From JAIVJG01 sp964236735 (lineage in GTDB: Bacteria > Acidobacteriota > Blastocatellia > Pyrinomonadales > Pyrinomonadaceae): DNA of 64,000 bases. Position 1 is the stretch's first letter. Every line of letters starts with the position of its first letter. Shown in pieces: positions 7,404 to 17,013 of the stretch. Under the pieces are notes generated by a model. That model made no database searches and was not told where the DNA came from. It worked only from the letters and a program-made list of their open reading frames with translations. The DNA is taken from positions 30,575-94,574 of the forward strand of contig CAXSFM010000017.1 of the NCBI GenBank assembly GCA_964236735.1, read 5' to 3'. A program made the position numbers and the translations under genes.

Positions 7404-10400
7404 CTAGAAGCGGTCAATTTCTCGCCCGTGCAGAAATTGCGATTGACCGCCGCCCACCCCGCTTCCCTTCTTCCATTCATCAAACGCGAGCGGCCTGACC
7501 GGCTCAAGCCCCTTCCCCTTCAACGCGGAGTTGAGCGCGGCTAAATCTTTCGCCGACCACACATCGAACGCGCTGACCACGTCCGCCAACTCCTTCGCGA
7601 GCGCGTCCGTCCGCTCGACCTGCGTCTGCGAAGGTCGCCCGTCGTATGAGACGACGTTGCCGTAGAGGTCGCTCAAGTTTTCGCGCAGGCGTTCCTCGCC
7701 CGTAATCATGCCGCCCTCTTTCGTCGCAACGATCTTGCGGCGAAGCTCGTCCACCTGCGCCGACGCGGACTGCAAGCGTTGTCGTAGCGAATCGTCAGCC
7801 GGAAGTTTGGCGGCGCGTTCTTCAAGCGCGAGGCGGACGCCGTTGATGCGATCCACGGCGAACGTCATCTCGCCGAGCGCGTTATAGAGTTTCAACGAAA
7901 GGTCAAACTGCGCCTTGCGGTCTTCCGCCGTGTGCGTCGCGCGCGAGTCGGGCATGACCTGTAGCTGCGTCGTATAGACCGCCTTGTCCTTCGTCATCTT
8001 GACGGTGTAAGTGCCGGGCAGAACGCGCGGGCCAACCGCCGCACCGAAGGCCGCGCTCGCCGCCGTCGGGACTTTCGGCGCGGGCAGGCGCATTGACCAC
8101 GTCGCACGATTCAGTCCACGTCGCTTGCTGCTCGGAATGACGCCGAGCGATTTGCCCGCCGCGTCGAAGACTTCGATTTTCAAGTCGCCGAAGATGTGCC
8201 GCTTCTTCTGGTAATAAGTGATGACCGCTTCGTCCGTCGGATTGTCGCCGATGAACTCCGCATCACCGCTCGCCCATCCGCCGCCGCCGGAGACGCTCCG
8301 CACGACCGGTCTCGCATCAATGAAGACGGCATCTTTCGCGAGCGTCGCGGGCGTCAGAGCGCGCAGGGGCGTAATGTCGTCAATGATCCAGATGCCGCGC
8401 CCGTGCGTCGCGATGACGAGGTCGTGATCGCGCGGGTGAATGGCAAGGTCGCGCACCGCCACGTTCGGCAGGTCGCCGCCCTTGTACTGCTCCCACGCGC
8501 GCCCGCCGTCGAGCGAAACCCAGAGGCCGAATTCCGTGCCGACGAAGAGCAGATCGCGGTTGACCAAATCTTCCTTGACGACGTGCGCGTAGCCACGAAC
8601 GTTGCTGCCCGTCGGCGTCACGAGCGGCGTCCACGTCTGCCCGAAGTCCGAAGTCTTATAGACGTAAGGCCGCATGTCGCCGAACGTGTGCAGATCGAAG
8701 GTGACGTAGGCCGTGCCCTCATCGAAATGTCCGGCCTCGACGGACGTGACCCAAGCGTTTTTCGGCAAGCCCTGAATGTTGGCGACGACGTTCTTCCACG
8801 TCTTGCCGCCGTCGCGCGTCAACTGCACGTTGCCGTCGTCGGTTCCGACCCAGACGAGACTCGAATTCTTCGGCGACTCGGCGATGGCGTAAATCGTCGT
8901 GTGCATCTCGGCGTAAGAGTTGTCAACAGAGACGCCCCCGGAGAGTTCCTGCTTCTGCTTCTGCGGATCGTTCGTCGTCAAATCCGGCGAGACGCGCTCC
9001 CACGTCTGTCCACGGTCGCGCGAGCGAAAGAGAAACTGCGCGCCGATGTAGATCGTGCCCTTCTGCGTGGGCGAAAGATGAATCGGCGTGTTCCAGTTGA
9101 AGCGAAGCTTCCCTTCCTTGTATTCGGGAAGCGGTTTGATGTTGCGCGTTTCGTGCGTCTTGCGATTGATGCGCCCGATCTCGCCGCCCTGCGACTCGGC
9201 GTAGATATAGTCGGGGTCGGCAGGGTCTGAGAAGACGTAGAAGCCGTCGCCGCCGTAGATATTTTCCCAGCGCCCGTTCGAGATGCCGCCGGGAAATTGC
9301 GAGTCGGCCACCCAATCGCTGTTGTCCTGCAAGCCGCCATAGACGTGATACGGCGTGTCCATGTCAACGCTCGTGTGATAGAACTGCGAGATGGGCAGGT
9401 TCTGCGCCTTCCACCAACGATTGCCGCCGTCGTAGGAGTACCAGACGCCGCCGTCGTCGCCCGCGATGAGGTGATCCGTGTTATCGGGATTGACCCACAC
9501 GTCGTGGAAATCGCCGTGCGCGCCGCCGGAGATATTGCTGAAACTCTGCCCTCCGTCGTTGCTCACGATGAGCGAGAGGTCAGGCTTGTAAATTTTATTT
9601 TCGTCCTTCGGGTCAACGATTAAATTCGCAAAGTAGAACGGACGCCAGATCATGCTCTGGCTGCGGTCGAGAGCGTTCCAGGTATGCCCGCCGTCGTCCG
9701 AACGATAGAGCGCGTTCTGCGGCGGCACGGCTTCGATGAAGGCATAGACGACGTTCGGCTTCGACGGCGCGGGCGTGACCGCGACGCGACCCCACGGCTT
9801 CGCGGGCAGTCCCTTCGCCGTCGCTTCGTTCAACTCCGTCCACGTCGCGCCGCCGTCCGTGCTCTTGAACAGACCGCTCGCGCTCGGAGAATCCGCGCCC
9901 TCGCCGCCTGAGCGAAACGTCCAACCCTTGCGACGGAAGTCCCACATCCCCGCGTAGATGGTTTTCGGATTCTGCTTGTCCATCGTCATCATGGAGCAGC
10001 CGGTCGAGAGGTTCGCGCCTTTCAAAATTTTCGTCCACGTCTTGCCGCCATCCGTCGTTTTATACAGACCGCGCTCGTCCGAATCGCTCCACAGTTTGCC
10101 CGGCGCGCAGACGTAGGCCGTGTCCGTGTTCGTCGGGTCAACCACAATCTTCGCGATGCGCTCGGAGTCTCGGAGTCCGACGTTCGTCCAGTTGTCGCCG
10201 CCGTCCGTTGACTTATAGACGCCGTCGCCGACCGAGACCGAGTTGCGCGTCCAGGGCTCGCCCGTGCCGACCCAGATGACTTTCGGATTCTTCGGATCAA
10301 TCGTGATCGCGCCGATGGACTGCACGCTCTGCTTATCGAAGACGGGCTTGTACGTCGTGCCGCCGTTGACGGACTTCCACACGCCGCCCGACGCCGATCC

Positions 10401-10646
10401 GATATAGACCGTCAGGCGTCCGCCTTCGCGCACGGCGTCAATCGCGGCGACGCGCCCGCTCATCGCCGCCGAGCCGATGTTGCGCGCGCCGAGGCCGGAG
10501 ATGGTTTCGGAATCAACGCGGACGGTGGAAGACTGCGACGGCGTTGCTGCGGCGGCCTGCTTTGTACCTTGCGCCGACGCTGTGACGCACGCGAATGAAA
10601 TTAACAGGAACGCGGCTGCGAAATATTTCTTGATGGTGTGCTTCAT
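7404..10646 (-). CDS. Secreted VPS10/BNR-repeat beta-propeller protein
   Basis: A 1080-residue exported protein. The N-terminus MKHTIKKYFAAAFLLISFA with a cleavage-like ASAQG near residue 26 is a Sec signal peptide. The body holds many BNR/sortilin-type repeats of the S/T-x-DGGxTW kind (STDGGDNWTNVG, TTDGGKTWTKI, SDDGGHTWNALD, RDRGQTWERV, SLDGGRAWEQY), which form one or two beta-propellers over residues 40-770. The C-terminal ~300 residues contain an FnIII-like segment and a helical region. Such giant proteins are often annotated as glycosyl hydrolases, but no catalytic residues are visible. The gene lies 38 bp downstream of a LolA-like gene, probably in one operon. Confidence 0.85.
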   Translation of the reverse strand: MKHTIKKYFAAAFLLISFACVTASAQGTKQAAAATPSQSSTVRVDSETISGLGARNIGSAAMSGRVAAIDAVREGGRLTVYIGSASGGVWKSVNGGTTYKPVFDKQSVQSIGAITIDPKNPKVIWVGTGEPWTRNSVSVGDGVYKSTDGGDNWTNVGLRDSERIAKIVVDPTNTDTAYVCAPGKLWSDSDERGLYKTTDGGKTWTKILKGANLSTGCSMMTMDKQNPKTIYAGMWDFRRKGWTFRSGGEGADSPSASGLFKSTDGGATWTELNEATAKGLPAKPWGRVAVTPAPSKPNVVYAFIEAVPPQNALYRSDDGGHTWNALDRSQSMIWRPFYFANLIVDPKDENKIYKPDLSLIVSNDGGQSFSNISGGAHGDFHDVWVNPDNTDHLIAGDDGGVWYSYDGGNRWWKAQNLPISQFYHTSVDMDTPYHVYGGLQDNSDWVADSQFPGGISNGRWENIYGGDGFYVFSDPADPDYIYAESQGGEIGRINRKTHETRNIKPLPEYKEGKLRFNWNTPIHLSPTQKGTIYIGAQFLFRSRDRGQTWERVSPDLTTNDPQKQKQELSGGVSVDNSYAEMHTTIYAIAESPKNSSLVWVGTDDGNVQLTRDGGKTWKNVVANIQGLPKNAWVTSVEAGHFDEGTAYVTFDLHTFGDMRPYVYKTSDFGQTWTPLVTPTGSNVRGYAHVVKEDLVNRDLLFVGTEFGLWVSLDGGRAWEQYKGGDLPNVAVRDLAIHPRDHDLVIATHGRGIWIIDDITPLRALTPATLAKDAVFIDARPVVRSVSGGGGWASGDAEFIGDNPTDEAVITYYQKKRHIFGDLKIEVFDAAGKSLGVIPSSKRRGLNRATWSMRLPAPKVPTAASAAFGAAVGPRVLPGTYTVKMTKDKAVYTTQLQVMPDSRATHTAEDRKAQFDLSLKLYNALGEMTFAVDRINGVRLALEERAAKLPADDSLRQRLQSASAQVDELRRKIVATKEGGMITGEERLRENLSDLYGNVVSYDGRPSQTQVERTDALAKELADVVSAFDVWSAKDLAALNSALKGKGLEPVRPLAFDEWKKGSGVGGGQSQFLHGREIDRF

Positions 10647-10684
10647 CGCTCTCGAATCCTTTCTCGTGGTTGAATAATTCGTTC

Positions 10685-11539
10685 CTATTTCACTTGCGGT
10701 TTGGCTGCCGGCGGCTGCGCGGACGGAGTTTGCTGCGCGGGCGAGGCCTGTTTGTCCTCCGGCCTTTTCGGTTGCGTCTGCGAAGCGTCGGGCGCTTGCG
10801 GCGCGCGCGACGTGGCGGCGACGGGCAAATGGAACAAGTTGTCATCCAGCGCGACGTTGGCTTCGATCTTTTCGTAAGTCACTTTCTGCTTGAACTGGCT
10901 GCCCTTCGGGCCTGACTCGACGGAGTGCGGCAGGTACCAGCCGTTGACCTCTTTGTAATCGCCAAGGATGGTCTCGAACTCGCGCTCGGCTCCGCGAATC
11001 ATGCGCTTGGCTTCGATCTTAATCGGGACGTAATAATCCGTGTCCATAAAGTAGTAACGCACGTCGCCGTTCGCCAGCGTCAGCTTGAGCTTGAAGGCGT
11101 CCGTGCCCTCGAACTGATCCATGCCGACGTATTCGACCTTGTTGCCCTTCTGTTGATAGTTGATAAGCGCGCCGTCGAGGTCTGAGTCTTCGAGGATGCC
11201 TTTCAACTCCTCTTCGCCGAGCGGCTCAGGGTCTTTCTTGCCCTGCCACGGCTCGATCTTCCAGCCCGTCTTTCCGTCATAGGCGTTGACGCCGGTCAGA
11301 CCTTGAATGACAAACTCCTGCCGCACCATCGCGGGACGTTTGTTCTCTTCGAGGATGGCGGCCTCGAACCCTCCGCCGCCGTTGAATTTGCCCGTCCGGC
11401 GAAGCGTCTTGACGGCCTGAATTTTTTCCATGCCGCCGACGGTCTTGATGTACTTGGCGATAATTTCGTCGGCGGTCTGCGCCGAGGCGGACACACTTAA
11501 CAAGGCCAGACCGACGAGTCCTAACAAGAGCTTACGCAT
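10685..11539 (-). CDS. LolA-like outer-membrane lipoprotein sorting protein
   Basis: A periplasmic protein with a LolA/LolB-like fold. The signal peptide MRKLLLGLVGLALLSVSASAQ is followed by ADEIIAKYIKTVGGMEKIQAVKT, a common opening of Acidobacteria LolA-like proteins. The central part (MVRQEFVIQGLTGVNAYDGKTGW) has the expected beta pattern. A proline- and glutamine-rich tail fills the last ~45 residues. ATG at 11539 is chosen because GGAGGAGAAAATC lies directly upstream. The in-frame start at 11617 would bury the signal peptide. It is probably co-transcribed with the downstream VPS10/BNR protein. The exact cargo is unknown. Confidence 0.78.
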   Translation of the reverse strand: MRKLLLGLVGLALLSVSASAQTADEIIAKYIKTVGGMEKIQAVKTLRRTGKFNGGGGFEAAILEENKRPAMVRQEFVIQGLTGVNAYDGKTGWKIEPWQGKKDPEPLGEEELKGILEDSDLDGALINYQQKGNKVEYVGMDQFEGTDAFKLKLTLANGDVRYYFMDTDYYVPIKIEAKRMIRGAEREFETILGDYKEVNGWYLPHSVESGPKGSQFKQKVTYEKIEANVALDDNLFHLPVAATSRAPQAPDASQTQPKRPEDKQASPAQQTPSAQPPAAKPQVK

Positions 11540-11581
11540 GATTTTCTCCTCCGATGCAAATGCAGAAATTTGGACGGCGAC

Positions 11582-11587
11582 AGTATA
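11582..11587 (-). promoter_or_regulatory. Candidate -10 box TATACT for the LolA-like gene
   Basis: Read on the minus strand, TATACT lies 43 bp upstream of the ATG at 11539 in a 199-bp divergent gap. No well-spaced -35 box is evident, so this is tentative. Confidence 0.3.
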
Positions 11588-11738
11588 ACGCGGTGAACTG
11601 TGCATACGGCACGTCAACGCGCATTGTTTCAGGGGAGTAACATCGAATTGACCAAGCCCTTTGCCGCCAGTGTCGCTGACGTTGTTTAAGTTACATGTCT
11701 TGAGGCATCATTGGGCGAACTAAAAAATCGCGGACACG

Positions 11739-13055
11739 ATGGGAGCGAAAATTTTGGGCGAAGAAATTTCGAGGCGTGAGGAAATAACCAACGTGGCGGA
11801 GAACGCCGCCACCGTCGCTGCCGCGCGCACATCAGGGATAGAGTCGCGCGCCGTGATGCGCGTCGTGCTCATCATCGTCGTGATCTTGCTCGTCATCCTC
11901 GCCGCCGGCTGGATTCTCTATTCGCTGACGAGCGTGCTGGTGCTGTTGATCCTTTCGATTTTCTTCGCTTATCTAATCGAGCCGCTCGTCGGATTCGTGC
12001 GCCGACCACTCAGAATCGGCGGGCGCGAGCGCGAGATGCCGCGCGCCGTCGCCATCGGCATCGTCTATGTCGTCATCTTCGGCTCTATCGCCGTCGCCGT
12101 GTGGCTGCTGCTGCCGCGCATCGGCAACCAGTTGGCCGACTTCGCCAAGCAAGCGCCGCAGTATCTGACGAACGCACGCGCGCGCGCCAACGGACTCAAC
12201 GAAATTTACACGCGCATGAATTTGCCGCAGGCCGTGCGCGAAGCCGCCAACAACGCTGTGACAGGCGTCATCAACGGGCTGGGTGGATACATCACTGGCG
12301 AAGGCTTCAACGGCGCTCTCTACGTGCTCGGCTTCGTGCCGTGGCTCGTCCTCGTGCCGATCCTCGCTTTCTTTTTGCTCAAAGACGCGGAGAGTTTTAA
12401 GCGGTCGGCTCTGCTCATGCTGCCGCAGGGACGCATCCGCTGGCGCGGCGATGAGTTTTTCCAAGACATCAATTCCACGCTCGCCGCATACATTCGCGCG
12501 CAACTGACGGCGTGCCTGATCATCGGCGGCATCTGCTCCGCCGGCTTCGCCCTTCTGCATGTGCGTTACGCGCTCGTGCTCGGACTCGTCGCCGGACTGC
12601 TGGAATTCATCCCTCTGCTCGGCCCGCTCGTCATCGCGGTCGCGGCCTTCATCATCGCCGGACTCGATGCCGGCAGCAGCGCCGCGCTCGTGCTGCTCTT
12701 TCTCGCAGTCCTCCGCATCGTTCAGGACTATGTGATCTACCCGCGACTGATCGGCTCCGGCATCCATCTGCACCCGCTCGCCGTCATCTTAGCGATCCTC
12801 GCCGGAAATGAAATGGCGGGACTGACCGGTATCTTCCTCGCCATTCCTGTGATCGCGATTCTCACCGTCACCTATCGCCACTGGATCGAGCATCGCGGCG
12901 GCACGGGCATCGTCGCCGAACTCCTTAAACCGACGGACGCCACGCCGGCCACGGGCACGGACGTTGAGGCGACGCCGGACTTCGTCACACCGACGACTTC
13001 ACAACAAACGTCCGCGCTTTCGCACGCCTCCAACGCGACGGCCAGCGCTGACTGA
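11739..13055 (+). CDS. AI-2E family (DUF20) membrane transporter
   Basis: A polytopic inner-membrane protein of 438 residues from the AI-2E/YdgG-PerM family. Members have been linked to autoinducer or ion efflux, and the substrate here is unknown. It has about eight hydrophobic segments, starting at residues 41-70 (VVLIIVVILLVILAAGWILY). The conserved DFAKQAPQYL amphipathic region follows, then GLLEFIPLLGPLV and VQDYVIYPRLIGSGIHLHP, which are the family signatures. The last ~50 residues are low complexity and rich in Thr and Ala. ATG at 11739 gives a 40-residue cytoplasmic lead. A start at the Met at residue 41 is possible. Confidence 0.88.
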   Translation: MGAKILGEEISRREEITNVAENAATVAAARTSGIESRAVMRVVLIIVVILLVILAAGWILYSLTSVLVLLILSIFFAYLIEPLVGFVRRPLRIGGREREMPRAVAIGIVYVVIFGSIAVAVWLLLPRIGNQLADFAKQAPQYLTNARARANGLNEIYTRMNLPQAVREAANNAVTGVINGLGGYITGEGFNGALYVLGFVPWLVLVPILAFFLLKDAESFKRSALLMLPQGRIRWRGDEFFQDINSTLAAYIRAQLTACLIIGGICSAGFALLHVRYALVLGLVAGLLEFIPLLGPLVIAVAAFIIAGLDAGSSAALVLLFLAVLRIVQDYVIYPRLIGSGIHLHPLAVILAILAGNEMAGLTGIFLAIPVIAILTVTYRHWIEHRGGTGIVAELLKPTDATPATGTDVEATPDFVTPTTSQQTSALSHASNATASAD

Positions 13056-13108
13056 CGCCTGAAAATTTTTATTGACGTGAGATTTTCGTTGCGGTTCAGT
13101 TGAGAGAA

Positions 13109-14221
13109 TCAGCGCGCGGCGCGTTCGCGCTCCATCAAAGCGATGAAGCGTTGAAAATGATGCGCGGCGTCGTGCGGGCCGGGCGCGGCTTCCGGGTGAT
13201 ACTGGACGGAGATGACGGGCAGGCGCGTGTGGCGCAAACCTTCGACACAATCATCATTAAGATTAATGTGCGTCACTTCGACTTCTGCGGGCAAACTCTC
13301 GGCGCTGACCGCGAAGCCGTGATTGTGTGAAGTGATTTCAACCTTGCCCGTCAGCATGTCTTTGACCGGCTGGTTGCCGCCGCGATGGCCGAAGCGCAAT
13401 TTGTAAGTCGTCCCGCCGAACGCGCGCCCCAAAAGTTGATGGCCGAAGCAAATGCCAAAGGTGGGCACGCCGCTCTCCGTCAAACTGCGAATCTCTTGCA
13501 CGACCGCATCCATCGAAGCCGGATCGCCCGGCCCGTTCGAGAGATAAACTCCATCAGGACGCATCGCCAACACGTCTGCCGCCGGAGTCTGCGAAGGAAC
13601 GACGGTCACGCGGCAACCCGCGCGCGACAATTCGCGCAGAGAATTCAGCTTGACACCGAAGTCGTAGCAGACGATGTGAAAACGCTCCGCGCCTTCCGCC
13701 GCGACTTCGTAAATTTCTTTCGTCGTGACGACGCTCGCCAATTCCCTGTTCTCCATCTTCGCGGACTGCAAAGTTTTTTCCAACACTTTCTCCGCGTCCG
13801 TCTCAACCGTCGAGATGCACGCGCGCATCGCGCCGCGCTCGCGGATGTGTCGGACAAGGGCGCGCGTGTCTATGTGGTCAATGGCGACGACGTTCCAGCG
13901 TTTCAAATATGCGTCGAGCGTTTCGTCCGCGCGCCAGTTCGACATCGTGCGGCTCGCCTCGCGCACGACGAAGCCTTCAACCCACGGGCGCGCAGACTCT
14001 TCGTCACGCTTATTCACGCCGTAGTTGCCGATGAGCGGATACGTCATGCACACGATCTGCCCCGCGTAAGACGGGTCGGTCAAAACTTCCTGATAGCCCG
14101 ACATCGAAGTGTTGAAGACCATCTCGCCGCACGCCTCGCCCGACGCGCCCCACGCGCGCCCGCGAAAACTGCGACCGTCTTCAAGAACAAGCAACGCTGC
14201 TTTTGTTTCAACTCTACTCAT
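13109..14221 (-). CDS. carA: Carbamoyl-phosphate synthase small subunit
   Basis: The glutaminase subunit of carbamoyl-phosphate synthetase supplies ammonia to CarB for arginine and pyrimidine synthesis. The N-terminal CPSase small-chain domain has GEMVFNTSMSGYQEVLTDPS and GNYGVNKRD. The C-terminal class I glutamine amidotransferase has YLSNGPGDP, the nucleophile-bearing FGICFGHQLLGRAFGG and YHPEAAPGP. ATG at 14221 gives 370 residues, the normal size. A longer frame to 14305 would overlap the upstream gene. The start lies 5 bp after the stop of a small membrane-protein gene. carB is not in the window. Confidence 0.95.
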   Translation of the reverse strand: MSRVETKAALLVLEDGRSFRGRAWGASGEACGEMVFNTSMSGYQEVLTDPSYAGQIVCMTYPLIGNYGVNKRDEESARPWVEGFVVREASRTMSNWRADETLDAYLKRWNVVAIDHIDTRALVRHIRERGAMRACISTVETDAEKVLEKTLQSAKMENRELASVVTTKEIYEVAAEGAERFHIVCYDFGVKLNSLRELSRAGCRVTVVPSQTPAADVLAMRPDGVYLSNGPGDPASMDAVVQEIRSLTESGVPTFGICFGHQLLGRAFGGTTYKLRFGHRGGNQPVKDMLTGKVEITSHNHGFAVSAESLPAEVEVTHINLNDDCVEGLRHTRLPVISVQYHPEAAPGPHDAAHHFQRFIALMERERAAR

Positions 14222-14226
14222 GAACT

Positions 14227-14460
14227 TCAACGGTTTCCGATTGGAGTAACGTAGCTTAAGAGAGCGGCTAACCCAAATAAGATAAGCAGAAACCCGAATG
14301 CACATAGCCCCGACAATTCGAGTGTTGCCAGTCCACCTTTGCGCGCGAACTTAGGGCGCGTTCTCAAATAAATTTTTCGGGCGCGCTCATTGCTCGCTAT
14401 GAGCAAGCATCCTACGCCCACAGCAATCATAATAAGACTTATCCAGAAAGCGTTTATCAT
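14227..14460 (-). CDS. Small two-helix membrane protein
   Basis: A 77-residue protein of unrecognised family. It has two hydrophobic helices, about residues 4-22 (AFWISLIMIAVGVGCLL) and 48-70 (LSGLCAFGFLLILFGLAALL), joined by a basic loop. Its ATG overlaps the stop of the upstream Yip1-TPR gene in an ATGA arrangement, and its stop lies 5 bp before carA. This packing supports it as a real, translationally coupled gene. No function can be assigned. Confidence 0.6.
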   Translation of the reverse strand: MINAFWISLIMIAVGVGCLLIASNERARKIYLRTRPKFARKGGLATLELSGLCAFGFLLILFGLAALLSYVTPIGNR

Positions 14461-15761
14461 GCCAGCGAGCGAAGGAATTGTTGCGCCTCGTTGAGCCAGC
14501 GTTTTTCGGTGCGGTACTTGTAGGCGGGCGCGGTCTTGACGGCTTCGATGCAGGCGCGCATCCAGTCGGCGGCTTCGCGTCGTTGCCCCATTCCGGCGTG
14601 TGCGCGTCCCATCAAGTAAAGGCCTTCGGGGTCTGACTGTCGCTCGTCGAGGTAGCGTTCGAGCGCGTCGCGCGCATCCTCGAACTGTCCGGCGTGGACG
14701 TAGGTCGCGCCGATCTCGCGCCAGATTTCGTGCTGCGCGTGCGTCCGGTCGCGCGTCACGACTTGCTCGAAATGCTTGATGGCGTCGGCGAGCCGTGCCT
14801 GCGAGCGTGCGATGCGGCCTAACTGAAAATGCGAGTCCACTTCGTCGGCGTCAATCTCGGTGGCACGCTCGAAACGCGCGCGAGCCGCGTCCAACTCTCT
14901 GCGTTGAAGATGAATGAGTCCGAGATTGTAATGCGCCGAGGCGTCCGCTGGATTGAGCGTCGAGGCTTCAATGTTTTGCTTGAACGAGGCGCGCGCGCGT
15001 TGCCCGCGCATGACTTCTGTGAAGTAGCCGCGCATCAGCATCACGAAGACGAGCAGGATAAACGGCGACGCCAGCAGGCGACTGAACAGCGGCAGGAGCG
15101 CGAGCGAGATTGGAACCATCAGAGCGCAGGAAATGAACGTCGCGATGGCGGCGCGCGCCCACGTAAAACTGAACGCCTCGCGCACCGCCACCACGAGCCA
15201 CGGGATAAAAAAGATCAGGATCAGCGAAAAGGCGAAGCTCTCCGCACGCTGGATGGGACTAATCAGCGCGAGCGGCGGCGCGTCGGGCGGGAGTTGCTTT
15301 TGAACCTCCTCGGCCATCAAGATGGACTGTCTGATCACCTCCGCCTCGAAGCCGCTCACACGCGCGAGGATGGCGGCGGGCAAAGCTATCACGCTCGCCA
15401 CCGCACGCGCGTAGAAAATTGACGAGGCGACCGTCGCGTATTCCTGTTGCACTGTCAGGCTGAAACTCCCGCGCCGCTCGATGACGTTCGTTACAAAAAT
15501 CACGACCAGCACGAACGGGATGGCGATGAAGAGCACCGACATCGCCGATGTCCACACGAGCGAGAACAGCGGACGCGAGCCGCGCCAGACGTGCGTCTCC
15601 GGTGCGAACAGGTAAGGCCATTCCACGTACAGGAGCGTCACGCATTGCGCCGCCCACGTCAGCAACACCGCCGGGCCGAGCGGCGCGCGTTGACGCACCT
15701 CTGCCATCGCGCGCGCGGGCGAATAGAACATCAACAGCAATGGCTTGAGCCAGTCGGTCAT
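14457..15761 (-). CDS. Yip1-domain membrane protein with C-terminal TPRs
   Basis: A 434-residue protein. Residues 1-250 form a Yip1-like domain with about five transmembrane helices (FIAIPFVLVVIFVTNVI, FSLILIFFIPWLVVAVREAF, FISCALMVPISLALLPLFSR). Residues 265-420 form tandem TPRs, with repeats such as SAHYNLGLIHLQRRELDAAR and DSHFQLGRIARSQARLADAI. Both the domain order and the length suggest a membrane scaffold. It heads a cluster with the small membrane protein and carA. Its biochemical role is unknown, and co-transcription with carA may be circumstantial. Confidence 0.8.
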   Translation of the reverse strand: MTDWLKPLLLMFYSPARAMAEVRQRAPLGPAVLLTWAAQCVTLLYVEWPYLFAPETHVWRGSRPLFSLVWTSAMSVLFIAIPFVLVVIFVTNVIERRGSFSLTVQQEYATVASSIFYARAVASVIALPAAILARVSGFEAEVIRQSILMAEEVQKQLPPDAPPLALISPIQRAESFAFSLILIFFIPWLVVAVREAFSFTWARAAIATFISCALMVPISLALLPLFSRLLASPFILLVFVMLMRGYFTEVMRGQRARASFKQNIEASTLNPADASAHYNLGLIHLQRRELDAARARFERATEIDADEVDSHFQLGRIARSQARLADAIKHFEQVVTRDRTHAQHEIWREIGATYVHAGQFEDARDALERYLDERQSDPEGLYLMGRAHAGMGQRREAADWMRACIEAVKTAPAYKYRTEKRWLNEAQQFLRSLA

Positions 15762-15885
15762 GGGGAAAGCGTTCAGCTATTGTCTTCGGTTAGAAGTTCA
15801 AGCAGCAACCAGTCGAACGTAGGTCGGGCGCAGTTGAAAGTGATCGTTGACCGCGCGTTACCTTCTTTCTACGGCTCGACATTTT

Positions 15886-16644
15886 CTACTGCTCGGTGTC
15901 CCCGTCTTCCTCTTCGGCGTCGGGTTGGGATGGGATGGCGGTGTCGCGGCGCGAGAAACCTGGATAGTCAGTCTCGTGGCGAATGATGCCGGATTGCGCG
16001 AGCGGCCAGTAGCGCAGGAGCGCCTTGCCATAGATGTACTTCTCCGGCACGAGTCCCCAATAACGCGAATCGCTCGAATTGTCGCGGTTGTCGCCCATCA
16101 CGAAATAATAATGCGGTTTGACGTAGATCGTGCCGCCGCCACTACTACTGCGTCCCAACGTCGCATCGCTCATACTTTGCAGAGAGTAGGGCGCGGCGTT
16201 GTGCGACGGATCGAGATAAGGCTCGGCGAGTTCTTTGCCGTTGATGAGAATGTGGTTGTCGCGCACCTGCACGCTCTCGCCGGGCAGACCGATGACGCGC
16301 TTGATGTAACTCTTCGACGGATCGTTCGGATACCAGAAGACGATGATGTCGCCGCGATCAACGGGCGGCACGCCGTAATAGACGAGCTTGTTGACGAAGA
16401 TGCGCTCGCCGTCGTGCAGTCGCGGGAGCATCGAAGTGCCCTCGACCTTGACGGGCTGCACGACAAAGACGATGACGATGACGACGAAGAGCAGAGCGAA
16501 AATCAAGTCGCGCACTAACAGGCGCGACTCGGCCCAGAAGTGCCGCCTTGATTCTTCCTGCGGTCGTCGGATTTCGATGTCGTGGTCGTCGTCCGCGTGG
16601 ATGTCGCCGAATGTGGGCGACTTCATTTTCTGACGTGTAAACAT
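15886..16644 (-). CDS. lepB: Signal peptidase I
   Basis: A type I leader peptidase that cleaves Sec and Tat signal peptides on the periplasmic side of the inner membrane. It has a cytoplasmic N-tail, one transmembrane helix at about residues 46-63 (DLIFALLFVVIVIVFVV), the nucleophile S71 in VEGTSMLPRL, the general base K115 in SYIKRVIGLPGE, and the box VMGDNRDNSSDSRYWG. The 252-residue length is usual. The C-terminal ~25 residues are acidic and unconserved. The ATG at 16644 and one at 16626 are both possible, and neither has a strong ribosome-binding site. Confidence 0.94.
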   Translation of the reverse strand: MFTRQKMKSPTFGDIHADDDHDIEIRRPQEESRRHFWAESRLLVRDLIFALLFVVIVIVFVVQPVKVEGTSMLPRLHDGERIFVNKLVYYGVPPVDRGDIIVFWYPNDPSKSYIKRVIGLPGESVQVRDNHILINGKELAEPYLDPSHNAAPYSLQSMSDATLGRSSSGGGTIYVKPHYYFVMGDNRDNSSDSRYWGLVPEKYIYGKALLRYWPLAQSGIIRHETDYPGFSRRDTAIPSQPDAEEEDGDTEQ

Positions 16645-16760
16645 AAGATGATGTGTCGTTCCATCTGTCGCTTCAACCGAAAATTTACGCGCGCATTGCG
16701 ACAGAAGCCTTCAGTTGGCGAGGTTAGCCGCGCGCCGCGCGCTTTGTCAAAGGAAGACGT

Positions 16761-16896
16761 GAGAAGGCAAAAGGCAAAGGGCAAAAGGCAAAAGATGAAA
16801 AGGCATAAAGCAAACGTAAGGTGCGCGCATCTCTGCACTTTTGCCTTTTGCCCTTTGCCTTTTGCCTTTTGCCTTTTCATCTTTTGCCTTCTTCCG
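16761..16896. repeat. GGCAAAA heptamer inverted repeat
   Basis: The left arm (16761-16806) is a run of 7-bp units GGCAAAA/GGCAAAG. The right arm (16840-16896) is the mirrored run TTTTGCC/CTTTGCC. Together they form a long imperfect hairpin in the 369-bp gap between the divergent lepB and HU genes. No gene is visible in this gap, and the HU promoter lies just to the right. Confidence 0.85.
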
Positions 16897-16902
16897 TCTT
16901 CC

Positions 16903-16932
16903 TTGACAGGCTCGCCGGCGCGTCTCTATTAT
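16903..16932 (+). promoter_or_regulatory. Sigma-70-type promoter for the HU gene
   Basis: A perfect -35 box TTGACA (16903-16908) and a -10 box TATTAT (16927-16932) are separated by 18 bp. Transcription would start near 16940, about 75 nt before the GTG start of the HU gene. This is the best consensus promoter I could find in the window. Confidence 0.65.
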
Positions 16933-17013
16933 TCAGACGTAAGTTGTTGCCAGCCTTAGACAAAACCATCAATCGAGAAAGCAGGCGGGAAAGCGGAGGC
17001 GAAGGAAACTACC

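Noticed and set aside
8196..9230. 344-codon plus-strand open frame
   Set aside because: It is a shadow of the VPS10/BNR repeat gene, repetitive and motif-free.
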